Source: Pseudomonas sp. B21-040 (GTDB lineage Bacteria; Pseudomonadota; Gammaproteobacteria; Pseudomonadales; Pseudomonadaceae). Taken from it: DNA of 64,000 nucleotides. Of this stretch, positions 1 through 7,828 are shown piece after piece. Positions within the stretch are counted from its first letter, which is position 1. The number at the start of each line of letters is the position of its first letter. The notes beneath the pieces were generated by a model that saw nothing but the letters and a program-made list of their open reading frames with translations, was not told the DNA's origin and did not search any database. The stretch lies in assembly GCF_024748695.1 (NCBI RefSeq), contig NZ_CP087176.1:6689304-6753303 (forward strand), read 5' to 3'. The position numbers and the translations under genes were made by a program.

Positions 1-555
1 GAACGCCAGCAGCAAGGCCAGCGCCGCGCCGACGCTGGCGGACAAACCCAGCGCGGCGGGCGGTAACGCGAGGTTCCAGAACTGACTGACACTGAACGCC
101 GCCAACAGCGCCCAGGCGCCGAGCCAGAGTGTCGGTGCGCCGATCTGACCGAGCATTCGCACCGAGCGCTGACTGAATCGCTCCAGCAGTCGTTCATACC
201 AACCTTCAGGTGCAACGGTGTCGTCAGCGACAATGACCACCGGCAGCGTCGGGTTCATGGCTTCTGCGCGCCACCGGGTTATCCACCCCGCTGATTGCAA
301 ACCCGCCACCAGCACCAGCAACGCGGCACTCTGGTTCACCAGCAAGGGCGCCCACAGCGACAGCGGCGCGAACAATCCGACAAATAATGCCAACACCAGC
401 CCGGCCGCCGAAAGAGCACCAAGGCCGATGGCGAATTGTCGTAATCGCCGCCCCTGAAAAACCGCCTGCTGAAAGCGCGGCAGCCCTGCTACCTGCGCCC
501 CATCGACTTCGAGATCGACTTGCATACCACCCCAGTGTTTATTCAATGCGGACAT
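1..555 (-). CDS. Partial membrane protein, N-terminal 185 residues
   Basis: An open frame runs on the minus strand from an ATG at 555 to the window edge with no stop, so only the first 185 codons are present. The translation begins MSALNKHWGGMQVDLEVD and contains four strongly hydrophobic stretches, at about residues 42-62, 68-85, 144-158 and 165-185. A soluble loop of roughly 45 residues lies between the second and third. This looks like an inner-membrane protein. I do not recognise the family. The gene is divergent from lpd3 and they share the 556-741 gap, which holds two palindromes that could be operators. The frame is GC-rich like its neighbours and shows no sign of breakage. Function unknown. 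Confidence 0.7.
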   Translation of the reverse strand, partial: MSALNKHWGGMQVDLEVDGAQVAGLPRFQQAVFQGRRLRQFAIGLGALSAAGLVLALFVGLFAPLSLWAPLLVNQSAALLVLVAGLQSAGWITRWRAEAMNPTLPVVIVADDTVAPEGWYERLLERFSQRSVRMLGQIGAPTLWLGAWALLAAFSVSQFWNLALPPAALGLSASVGAALALLLAF

Positions 556-559
556 CACA

Positions 560-580
560 TTTCGTTACGATATAACGAAA
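560..580. promoter_or_regulatory. Perfect 8+5+8 bp palindrome, operator-like
   Basis: TTTCGTTA (560-567) is followed by a five-base spacer and its exact complement TAACGAAA (573-580). It sits 4 bp upstream of the start of the partial membrane protein gene and about 160 bp upstream of lpd3. The size and symmetry fit the operator of a dimeric repressor. The regulator is not identifiable from this window. Confidence 0.45.
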
Positions 581-672
581 ACCATGAAATTTTCGTCGTA
601 AATCGCAACATCTAAAGGCGCTGAACCTGTCGCTAAGCTGAAGCCTTGACCGAAACAGCCGGAAACGCACAT

Positions 673-686
673 ATTACGTTCGTAAT
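673..686. promoter_or_regulatory. Short palindrome upstream of lpd3
   Basis: ATTACG and CGTAAT flank a two-base centre, about 55 bp upstream of the lpd3 start. The core CGTAA resembles the half-site of the palindrome at 560-580 (CGTTA), but the spacing differs. It may be a regulatory site for lpd3; the evidence is only symmetry and position. Confidence 0.3.
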
Positions 687-741
687 TTTTATCAAAGACT
701 ACCTTCAATCAGCCCGATCCCTTCTCTTCAGGAGTACATCC

Positions 742-2142
742 ATGAGCAGCTACGACGTCGTGATTCTGGGCGGTGGCCCCGGCGGTTATAACGCAGCGAT
801 CCGAGCCGGCCAGCTGGGTTTGAAAGCGGCGTGCGTCGAAGGTCGCGCCACCCTGGGCGGCACTTGCCTGAACGTCGGCTGCATGCCGTCCAAGGCGTTG
901 TTGCACGCCTCCGAACTCTACGAGGCGGCCATGGGTTCGGAATTCGCCAACCTGGGCATCGAGGTCAAACCCACGCTCAACCTCGCTCAGATGATGAAAC
1001 AAAAAGATGAAAGCGTGACCGGGCTGACCAAAGGCATCGAGTTTCTGTTTCGCAAAAACAAAGTCGACTGGATCAAGGGCTGGGGCCACATCGACGGGCC
1101 GGGCAAAGTCACGGTGACCGATAATGCGGGCAGCAAGACCGAGCTGAGTGCCAAAGACATCATCATCGCCACCGGCTCCGAGCCCACTCCCCTTCCAGGC
1201 GTCGACATCGACAACAAACGTATCCTTGACTCCACCGGCGCCCTGTCGCTGACCGAAGTGCCAAAACATCTGGTGGTGATCGGTGCCGGCGTCATCGGCC
1301 TGGAGCTGGGTTCTGTTTGGCGACGCCTGGGCGCTCAGGTCACGGTCGTCGAATTTCTCGACCGCATCTGTCCCGGTGTCGATGTTGAGGCCGGCAAAAC
1401 CCTGCAGCGCTCGTTAAGTAAGCAAGGCATTAGCTTCAAGTTAAGTTCAAAAGTCACCAGCGCCGCGTCCTCGACTACCGGCGTTCAACTCAGCATTGAA
1501 CCGGCGGCGGGTGGCACGCCTGAGTTGCTGGAGGCTGATTACGTGCTGGTGTCTATCGGTCGCCGGCCTTATACCCAGGGCCTTGGGCTGGAAAATGTCG
1601 GCCTCGCCACCGACAAACGCGGCATGCTCGCCAACCAGGGCCACCGTACCGAAGCGGCTGGCGTGTGGGTGATTGGCGACGTGACGTCCGGGCCGATGCT
1701 CGCCCACAAGGCCGAAGACGAAGCCATGGCCTGCATCGAACAGATCGTCGGCAAGGCAGGTGAGGTGAATTACGACCTGATTCCCAGCGTGATCTACACC
1801 AAACCGGAGCTGGCCAGCGTCGGCAAGACCGAGGAGCAACTCAAGGCCGAAGGTCGCGCGTACAAGGTCGGTAAATTCCCGTTTACCGCCAACAGCCGGG
1901 CCAAGATCAACCACGAGACCGAAGGCTTCGCCAAAGTGCTGGCCGATGAGCGTACCGACGAAATCCTCGGCGTCCACCTGGTGGGGCCCAGCGTCAGTGA
2001 AATGATTGGCGAGTATTGCGTGGCGATGGAATTCAGCGCCTCGGCTGAAGACATTGCGTTGACCTGCCATCCGCATCCGACCCGGTCCGAGGCGTTGCGC
2101 CAGGCGGCGATGAATGTGGAGGGGATGGCGACGCAGATGTAG
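742..2142 (+). CDS. lpd3: Dihydrolipoyl dehydrogenase, Lpd3 type
   Basis: A 466-residue flavoprotein disulfide reductase that reoxidises dihydrolipoamide with NAD+. Visible motifs are the FAD-binding GGGPGG at residues 10-15, the redox-active pair Cys42/Cys47 in GTCLNVGC, a second dinucleotide motif GAGVIGLE near residue 181, and the C-terminal catalytic HPHPTRSE with His445 and Glu450. The open frame extends upstream, but the ATG at 742 follows AGGAG and matches the usual N-terminus (SSYDVVILGGGPGG). Pseudomonas carry three such enzymes: LpdG (with 2-oxoglutarate dehydrogenase), LpdV (branched-chain) and Lpd3. This one matches my memory of Lpd3 and has no E1/E2 genes nearby, so its partner complex is not shown by context. 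Confidence 0.93.
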   Translation: MSSYDVVILGGGPGGYNAAIRAGQLGLKAACVEGRATLGGTCLNVGCMPSKALLHASELYEAAMGSEFANLGIEVKPTLNLAQMMKQKDESVTGLTKGIEFLFRKNKVDWIKGWGHIDGPGKVTVTDNAGSKTELSAKDIIIATGSEPTPLPGVDIDNKRILDSTGALSLTEVPKHLVVIGAGVIGLELGSVWRRLGAQVTVVEFLDRICPGVDVEAGKTLQRSLSKQGISFKLSSKVTSAASSTTGVQLSIEPAAGGTPELLEADYVLVSIGRRPYTQGLGLENVGLATDKRGMLANQGHRTEAAGVWVIGDVTSGPMLAHKAEDEAMACIEQIVGKAGEVNYDLIPSVIYTKPELASVGKTEEQLKAEGRAYKVGKFPFTANSRAKINHETEGFAKVLADERTDEILGVHLVGPSVSEMIGEYCVAMEFSASAEDIALTCHPHPTRSEALRQAAMNVEGMATQM

Positions 2143-2168
2143 GCCTTAAAATTCTTGTTGTCGGGTCT

Positions 2169-2267
2169 GCCGCTATCGCGAGCAAGCTCGCTCCCACAGG
2201 TTCTTGGGTGGGCACGCGATTTGTACTACACCGCAAATCATTGTGGGAGCTTGCTCGCGATAGCGGC
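2169..2267. repeat. Pair of inverted REP palindromes
   Basis: A REP unit (2170-2198, containing GCGAGCAAGCTCGCTCCCAC) faces an inverted copy (2241-2266, TGTGGGAGCTTGCTCGCGAT) about 42 bp away. The pair fills the gap between the convergent ends of lpd3 and the Lrp-type regulator. REP doublets of this kind are common between convergent genes in Pseudomonas and can form a large hairpin. It could help end transcription from both sides. Confidence 0.85.
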
Positions 2268-2275
2268 GACTCGGT

Positions 2276-2749
2276 CTAAAGCGGCAAATGCCCCAACGGC
2301 AACGCCCCCGGCGTCTTCACCGTGTGAATCGCGAAGTTGCTGCGGATATCGCTCACCCCCGGCAACTTCAACAGCCGCTCCGTGAGAAAACGGTCGTACC
2401 CGCGCAAATCCGGCACCACCACTTGCAGCAGAAAATCTGATTCTCCCGACACCAGAAACGCCGAAATCACTTCCGGTAACGCCGTTACGGCCACACGGAA
2501 AGCTTCAGCCTGTTCGTCGTTGTGGCGCTCCACCTTGACCCCGACAAACACGGTCAACCCAAGCCCCACCTCGTCGCGATCCAGATTGGCCTGATAACCC
2601 CGAATCACACCCGCCTCTTCCAGCATCCGCACCCGCCGCAAGCAAGGTGAGGCGGACAAGCCGATTTCTTCTGCCAATTGCACATTGCTCAGTCGACCGT
2701 CCCGTTGCAGGGCCGCGAGGATTTTACGGTCGTAGGCATCCAGTTTCAT
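2276..2749 (-). CDS. Lrp/AsnC family transcriptional regulator
   Basis: A 157-residue regulator starting MKLDAYDRKILAALQRDGRL. It has the N-terminal winged helix-turn-helix of the Lrp/AsnC family (about residues 3-60, including LSNVQLAEEIGLSASPCLRRV) and a C-terminal RAM/amino-acid sensing domain (about 68-145). The open frame begins nine codons earlier, but the ATG at 2749 gives the family's standard start. It is divergent from a LysE-type exporter gene. That arrangement is typical of amino-acid-responsive regulators that control a neighbouring exporter, so it likely regulates that gene and itself. The effector cannot be read from the sequence. Confidence 0.9.
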   Translation of the reverse strand: MKLDAYDRKILAALQRDGRLSNVQLAEEIGLSASPCLRRVRMLEEAGVIRGYQANLDRDEVGLGLTVFVGVKVERHNDEQAEAFRVAVTALPEVISAFLVSGESDFLLQVVVPDLRGYDRFLTERLLKLPGVSDIRSNFAIHTVKTPGALPLGHLPL

Positions 2750-2795
2750 GATTTGGCAGATCCTGATGGTTGGCACATATAAAGCAGCAGGTTAT

Positions 2796-2810
2796 GCCAA
2801 ATTCATTGGC
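2796..2810. promoter_or_regulatory. Palindrome in the Lrp/LysE divergent gap
   Basis: GCCAA (2796-2800), a five-base AT-rich centre and TTGGC (2806-2810) make a perfect inverted repeat between the two divergent genes. Further TTGGCA half-sites lie at about 2753 and 2770. Lrp-family proteins bind degenerate AT-centred palindromes of about 15 bp, so this is a reasonable operator candidate for the adjacent regulator. Confidence 0.4.
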
Positions 2811-2892
2811 TTTAGAAGCTGACTACGCAACCACCTGCCCTGCCCTTGCGGCCTAGACTGGCCCTACCAAATCGACATCGAAGGGGTGCAAC

Positions 2893-3522
2893 GTGGAAGG
2901 ACTCTGGCTGTTTTTCATGGCGCTGGCCGTGGTGTATTTGTTACCCGGGCCAGACATGATCCTGCTGCTGCAAACCGGCGCCCGCCAGGGTAAAGGGGCT
3001 GCGTTGGCCACCGCAGTAGGCCTGGGCATCGCCCGGGGTTGTCACGTGGCGTTGGCCGCGTTGGGGCTGGCGGCGTTGTTCAAAGCCGCGCCGTGGACCT
3101 TCGATGTGGTGCGTCTGGCCGGGGCCGCGTACCTGCTGTGGATTGGTATTCAGTGCCTGCGGACCACGATGCTGCCGAGCCTGAATGGCGAAGACGCCAC
3201 GCCACAGAAAACACGCTGGTCGAATGCCATCCAGCGCGGCTTGCTCACCAATCTGCTCAATCCCAAAGCGCTGCTGTTCTGCTCGGTGCTGCTGCCACAG
3301 TTCATCAATCCACACGCCGGATCAGTCCTCACGCAATTCGCGATCCTGGGCATGGTGCTGGTCTGTGTCGGCTTTCTCTTCGACAGCGCTTATGCGCTGG
3401 TCGGCGCGGCGCTGGGCCGTTGGCTGCAACGCAGTCCTTCGGCCCAGCGGCTCCAGCAATGGCTGTTTGGCAGCCTGTTGATCGGCTTCGCGGTGCGGCT
3501 GACCTTTGTGCAACAGGCTTGA
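2893..3522 (+). CDS. LysE/RhtB family amino-acid exporter
   Basis: A 209-residue inner-membrane protein with about six hydrophobic segments. The N-terminal signature VVYLLPGPDMILLLQTGARQ carries the PGP motif and the GxRxG-type loop of the LysE/RhtB (amino acid, homoserine lactone) exporter family. A conserved NPKALLF follows near residue 125. The start is a GTG at 2893 preceded by AAGGGG at a good distance; no in-frame ATG fits better. Members export amino acids or related metabolites with the proton gradient. The divergent Lrp-type regulator supports an amino-acid substrate, but which one is not determinable. Confidence 0.88.
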   Translation: MEGLWLFFMALAVVYLLPGPDMILLLQTGARQGKGAALATAVGLGIARGCHVALAALGLAALFKAAPWTFDVVRLAGAAYLLWIGIQCLRTTMLPSLNGEDATPQKTRWSNAIQRGLLTNLLNPKALLFCSVLLPQFINPHAGSVLTQFAILGMVLVCVGFLFDSAYALVGAALGRWLQRSPSAQRLQQWLFGSLLIGFAVRLTFVQQA

Positions 3523-3525
3523 GCC

Positions 3526-5643
3526 TTACTGCCCCCGACGACGGCGGCGGTTGATCAACAGCAACGCCACCGCCGAGACAGCGACGACACCGCCGATTTG
3601 CAACGGCCACTTATAGGGCCGCAGAACCGAACGTGTCGCGTCAGTCGCCTGGGTGACATAGCGTTTGCTGGCGTTTTCGAAGTCGGGATAAGGGCACTGG
3701 TAACCGAAATCCACCGCCCAATCCACGTAAGGCCCTTCTTTCACATAGCGTTGGTACAGAGCACGTTGCTCTTCAACGCTACTGTTCCAGCCCGCCGCCG
3801 CGCACAGCACCGCCGCAAAGGCCTGGCTGGTGTGAGGCAAATTATCGGCGGCGCGACTGGCCAAAGACGTGGCCACAAATCGATAGTGATAGCGCTCATC
3901 GGGTTTGGCGGCGCTGGCCTGTTGGCGCTGGACTTCACCTTCGACCACCAACGGTCCGACCTTCAGCTCAGTGTTTTCGAGGCTGTAACTGCCTCCAAAC
4001 GTGGCGTAGTCCGGGGCCATTTCATAACCAAGGATATCCATCCCCCATTCGCGCGCCGTCCAGGCGGCATTGAACAGGGCGGAGGCACGTTTGGTCGGCC
4101 ACCACGCCGCATCAGCCAGCTGTCGTTGTTGCGCATACAGTCGGGCTTTTTTCTGTAGATCGGTATTGTCGAAGTACCCCAGCGCTTCGTCATAGCGCTC
4201 TTCGCGCAACAAACGCCGCCCCAACAGATTGCGCAATTGTGCCGCTACCGGCAACGGCACGTAGTTGTCGCGTTCCTGCTGGGTTAACGGTGGTGGCGCG
4301 GGCACTTGCGTGTCGACGTAATGCTTGAGTTCATCGACAGTCAGCACCCGTTCAGCAACCGTCGCGGCATCGAACCAATAGATACTTTGGCTGCGATAGA
4401 GCTGATCGAAGGCTTGCAGATAATCCCCGCGTTGCAGCGCAAGAATCGCACTTTCACCCTCGACCCGGCACTTGGGTTGAAGCGTTTCGTAATCGTAGTC
4501 TGGCGTGCGGCGCTCACCCCATGATTCATTCTGCGGGAACGCCTTAGCCGCCTTGGCATACGCGGTAGCCGCCGCGTTTTTATCGCCCTCGCGCAACGCC
4601 AGTTTCGCCCGCAGCCACCACGCCAGGCCACCGTCACCGGCGTGTTCAAGGAACGTCTTGGCGCTGGCGTAATCACCTTGTTGATAATTCATCGCGGCCA
4701 ATCGATCCGCGTTATCCAGGCTGCCGCGCGTGCTGCTTTGCAGCAGTTTGATCAGCTTCAACTCGTTCGGCGGTTGATCACCAAATGACCAGCCCAGGCG
4801 ACTGATCAACGACGCGGTAACCAGTTGTTGCACCGGTTTACCCTGAAGCAAGGTGCCCAGTTGATCGTCAGGCATTGCCAGCAGGTCCGCCATCAGTAAC
4901 TTCAACGAGCTGTAACCCACCGCCGAACCGTGAAGATTTTGCGTGGCGTAGAGTTCGATGGCGCTGTTCCAGTCACCCATGGTTCGGGCCACGCGCGCTT
5001 CTTCGCCAAGGCTGGCGACCCCCAGCTCCAGCGGGTCGCTGAAACCGTCGATGCTCAACTGACGGGTCTGTTCGAACGCCTTTTTCGACGGTGCCAGCAG
5101 ATCGGACGGCGCCCCTGCTTCGCTGCTCCTGGCAAACAGCGCCCGCCCCAGCGAATAGGCAGCCCAGGTGCTGCGCAAGGCGCGTTGGTCGGCCGGCAGC
5201 GCCAGCACTTTCTGGAAGTAATCGGCAGCCAATCCATGATCGCCCGCACTGAACGCCACAGCCCCCGCCAGATAAAGTTTGAGCTCGGCCGGCAGGCTCG
5301 CGCCTTGCTCTTCGACCTGCTGTGCATCCGTCAGGCTGCGCAGTTGTTTCACCAGCGCTTGCTGCTCCGGCGTCAGCCCGGCCTGCTCGGCCGAATCGCG
5401 CTGTTCTGCGTAGTCGGCCGCTTCCATGGGGTAGGGCGATTGCGCGACGTTCTTCAGCCCTGCAATAGCGTGCCCGAGACGATTGATCTCAAACTGAAAG
5501 TTACCTTCCGGCAGCTCCGCCAGCGACTGGCTTCGGTTGTCCAGCAAACGCATCGGGAAGTCCGGCCCGCAGGCCAGCGCCGAACCCAGCGGCAAGCTCA
5601 AGCTCAGGCAGAGCAGATGGCGGGGCCAGTTACGGGTAAACAT
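3526..5643 (-). CDS. Large exported protein with TPR-like helical repeats and C-terminal membrane anchor
   Basis: A 705-residue protein of unknown function. The ATG at 5643 follows AAGGAGG; the upstream extension of the open frame has no better start. Residues 1-24 form a signal peptide ending ALA-C, an imperfect lipobox that could also be cut by signal peptidase I. Much of the rest is alanine/leucine-rich amphipathic helix with repeated patterns such as LAADYFQKVLALPADQ, GDYASAKTFLEHAGDGG and RYDEALGYFDNT, which resemble TPR/Sel1-type repeats. A hydrophobic helix near the end (IGGVVAVSAVALLLI) is followed by an RRRRR tail, a positive-inside anchor. It is therefore probably periplasmic, anchored at its C-terminus. 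It overlaps the upstream DUF3142 gene by 14 bases, so the two are translationally coupled. Confidence 0.75.
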   Translation of the reverse strand: MFTRNWPRHLLCLSLSLPLGSALACGPDFPMRLLDNRSQSLAELPEGNFQFEINRLGHAIAGLKNVAQSPYPMEAADYAEQRDSAEQAGLTPEQQALVKQLRSLTDAQQVEEQGASLPAELKLYLAGAVAFSAGDHGLAADYFQKVLALPADQRALRSTWAAYSLGRALFARSSEAGAPSDLLAPSKKAFEQTRQLSIDGFSDPLELGVASLGEEARVARTMGDWNSAIELYATQNLHGSAVGYSSLKLLMADLLAMPDDQLGTLLQGKPVQQLVTASLISRLGWSFGDQPPNELKLIKLLQSSTRGSLDNADRLAAMNYQQGDYASAKTFLEHAGDGGLAWWLRAKLALREGDKNAAATAYAKAAKAFPQNESWGERRTPDYDYETLQPKCRVEGESAILALQRGDYLQAFDQLYRSQSIYWFDAATVAERVLTVDELKHYVDTQVPAPPPLTQQERDNYVPLPVAAQLRNLLGRRLLREERYDEALGYFDNTDLQKKARLYAQQRQLADAAWWPTKRASALFNAAWTAREWGMDILGYEMAPDYATFGGSYSLENTELKVGPLVVEGEVQRQQASAAKPDERYHYRFVATSLASRAADNLPHTSQAFAAVLCAAAGWNSSVEEQRALYQRYVKEGPYVDWAVDFGYQCPYPDFENASKRYVTQATDATRSVLRPYKWPLQIGGVVAVSAVALLLINRRRRRGQ

Positions 5644-6844
5644 TCGAACCTCCTTGATCAATTTTTGTGCAGCGCGCCCAACCGATGGCTCGCTGCCCAC
5701 CGGCCGCTATCCGGCCGTCGCGCAGGCGGGTGAAGGTAAGCAGATCCGCGCTCTGATGCAACGCATAACCGGCCAGCGCATCGGCCCCCTCACACCCTTG
5801 AACGGCCAGGGTCACGCGTTCGGGCCAGGCGCTGTCGAGGTTGCCTTGGTTGCTGACGCTGATGTCATAGAGGGCGTCTTGCGCACTAAGTTTCACACTC
5901 AAGCGACTGTCGAGCGTGTCCCCGCGTGCCACAGCGCCAAGCGTCGTCAGGCTCCAGGCCCGACGGTCGCCCGCCAACGGCAGGCGAAACCAGATCAGGC
6001 CAGCCAAATGCGCGGGCGGATCGGCGCGCAAATCCGTGGCGAGTGTGCGCAGTTGCAGTGGATCAGCCAGCAGTTCCCGACGCTCGCCGCCCTGCTCCAA
6101 AGGAACCTCGCTTTCCACCACGGGTGCGCCACTGGCGCCGGGCAACAGCGCCACGCCATAGGCCGGCAGCGCCAGATAAAAAGGCTTGGTGGTGATGCGA
6201 CTCCAGCCCCTGGCCCACTTTCGTGCCTGGTCCGGATCGAACAGCCCAAGCCGTGGATCGCTCACGGCGTGCACTTGTAACACGCTGCTGTCGACGGCCG
6301 ATAAAAGCGCCGGCAGCTCAGCGCTGTCCAGCCAGGCCGGTAACGCCGTGATGCTCAGGGGTAATGTCGCGGGTAAAACCGCACGAAGATGCGTCAGAAA
6401 TTCTCGATAGGCCGGGAGCCGGGCCACGCCCGCATCGTGGTCAATCTCCACACCGGACAGCGTCAGCCCCTGGCCTTGCCAGTCGCCAAGCACTTGCTGG
6501 ATTTGCGCCGTGACTTCGTCCTGATCCAGCGCCTTCAATTGACCGTCAAGGCGAATCACCGCAATCAGCGGCCGACCATCGCGCTTGAGCAGGTCCGGAT
6601 CGATTCGCGCCCGACGCCAGCCGGCTTGAGGAAACGCCTGCAAGGCCAACACCCGAAGGGTCGAAAAATCCGCGCGACTGTCCTGCAGGGCGGCGTCATG
6701 GGCCGGCGTCCATTGCCGTTGCCAGACGTAGAGTTGTTGATCGAGCGGTGGCGCGTCTTGATGCTCGCAACCGTTGAGTAGCACCAACGCCGCCAGCAAG
6801 GCGATCAATCGAGTGAAAAACAATATGAGAAACCTTTGAGCCAA
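5630..6844 (-). CDS. DUF3142 lipoprotein
   Basis: A 404-residue protein with a lipoprotein signal sequence: a charged start, a hydrophobic stretch LIALLAALVLL, and lipobox LNGC with Cys26. The body resembles DUF3142 proteins, which have a TIM-barrel-like fold related to glycoside hydrolases. Typical stretches are LTLSGVEIDHDAGVARL near residue 150 and KPFYLALPAYGVALLPG near 220. The conserved acidic pair in VEIDHD sits where barrel hydrolases place catalytic acids, but no substrate is known to me. The gene overlaps the start of the 705-residue TPR-like protein by 14 bases, so the two envelope proteins probably act together. Confidence 0.75.
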   Translation of the reverse strand: MAQRFLILFFTRLIALLAALVLLNGCEHQDAPPLDQQLYVWQRQWTPAHDAALQDSRADFSTLRVLALQAFPQAGWRRARIDPDLLKRDGRPLIAVIRLDGQLKALDQDEVTAQIQQVLGDWQGQGLTLSGVEIDHDAGVARLPAYREFLTHLRAVLPATLPLSITALPAWLDSAELPALLSAVDSSVLQVHAVSDPRLGLFDPDQARKWARGWSRITTKPFYLALPAYGVALLPGASGAPVVESEVPLEQGGERRELLADPLQLRTLATDLRADPPAHLAGLIWFRLPLAGDRRAWSLTTLGAVARGDTLDSRLSVKLSAQDALYDISVSNQGNLDSAWPERVTLAVQGCEGADALAGYALHQSADLLTFTRLRDGRIAAGGQRAIGWARCTKIDQGGSNVYP

Positions 6845-6852
6845 AGCGAACC

Positions 6853-6988
6853 TTTGTAGCAGCTGCCGAAGGCTGCGTTCGGCTGCGTAGCAGTCGTAAA
6901 TCCTGAGTGTACGGTCTATCTGAAAAACCGCAGCGCCTGATTTTACGACTGCTTCGCAGCCGAACGCAGCCTCCGGCAGCTGCTACAT
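6853..6988 (+). repeat. ~135 bp palindromic element, copy 1
   Basis: Two ~46 bp arms (6855-6902 and 6940-6987) are near-perfect inverted complements. They start at GTAGCAGCTGCCG and share CTGCGTTCGGCTGCG and AGCAGTCGTAAAT. A ~37 bp loop contains ACGGTCTATCTGAAAAACCGC. The element fills the gap between the DUF3142 gene and the polysaccharide operon. A second copy with the same arms and a recognisably similar loop in the opposite orientation lies at 22198-22339. Such long hairpin intergenic repeats are known from P. fluorescens genomes. Confidence 0.85.
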
Positions 6989-6994
6989 CGGCCT

Positions 6995-7828
6995 TTATGC
7001 TATCGGCTTACGGGCAATGATCACCTGACTTTTCGCCACGACCGCGTCCAGCGCCTGCTTGATCTGTGCGCCGCGAGGCGAGTCCAGAACGGCCTTCCAC
7101 GTACTGGCCCAGTGATTGAGCAGCGGGTGATCGGCGTTGCTCAAATCGACCTTGGCTTCCCAGAACAGCAACATCCACATTGACCAGTAAAAACCGTACT
7201 GGCTATGGCTGAGGACTTCCAGGCCGGCGTCGCTGACCATCGCCTTGAATTGCTCTTCGCTGATGATGCGAATGTGGTTGGGCTTCTGGAAATACTCCGG
7301 CGCGGCGATGTCCTTTTGCAGTTCTTCGGAACTGGGGTGCGGAACGCTGAGCAAATACAGCGCGCCCGGCTTGCCCACGCGTACCAGCTCGGCGAGGAAC
7401 TGCGCCGGGTCGTCCACATGCTCGATGACTTCCGTGGACACCACGCGGGTGGCCGTAGCGTCCGCAATCGGCAGCGGGTTGCAATCGGTGACATGACACT
7501 CAACGTCACGGGCCGGGGTGCCACTGAGGCGCTGGCGGGCGGACTCGACCTTGGCGGCGTCAATGTCGGCGATGATGATCTTCGCCCCGCGCCTGCCGCA
7601 AAATTGCACGTTGCCGCCATCACCGCAGCCCACATCAATCAAGGTGTCATCCGCTGACACCGGGAAGCCTGTGAACAACTCGCCGGTCTCCTGATTGAAC
7701 CAGCCACTGAGCATCGCATCGTGCAACCCGAGCATGTAAGGATCGACTTTGTCGACCTTTGGGGCGGCGGGTGGCGCATGGACCGGTGCGGGCGTCGCCG
7801 TCGTGAGTTTCTTTAACAGTCTCAGCAT
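6995..7828 (-). CDS. SAM-dependent methyltransferase of the rhamnan-modification operon (PA5459-like)
   Basis: A 277-residue class I methyltransferase. The SAM-binding motif I, DVGCGDG, is at residues 65-71, the acidic end of strand 2 is in IIIADID, and motif II/III residues are in EVIEHVDDPAQFLAELVRVGKPGALYLLS. The N-terminal ~30 residues are proline/alanine rich. It is the last gene of a five-gene minus-strand operon divergent from rmd, overlapping the acyltransferase by seven bases. From memory, P. aeruginosa PAO1 has the same order next to its A-band genes (PA5455-PA5459), reported as needed for normal common polysaccharide antigen. A sugar O-methyltransferase acting on D-rhamnose is the likely role. 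It is clearly paralogous to the methyltransferase at 8973-9857. Confidence 0.82.
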   Translation of the reverse strand: MLRLLKKLTTATPAPVHAPPAAPKVDKVDPYMLGLHDAMLSGWFNQETGELFTGFPVSADDTLIDVGCGDGGNVQFCGRRGAKIIIADIDAAKVESARQRLSGTPARDVECHVTDCNPLPIADATATRVVSTEVIEHVDDPAQFLAELVRVGKPGALYLLSVPHPSSEELQKDIAAPEYFQKPNHIRIISEEQFKAMVSDAGLEVLSHSQYGFYWSMWMLLFWEAKVDLSNADHPLLNHWASTWKAVLDSPRGAQIKQALDAVVAKSQVIIARKPIA

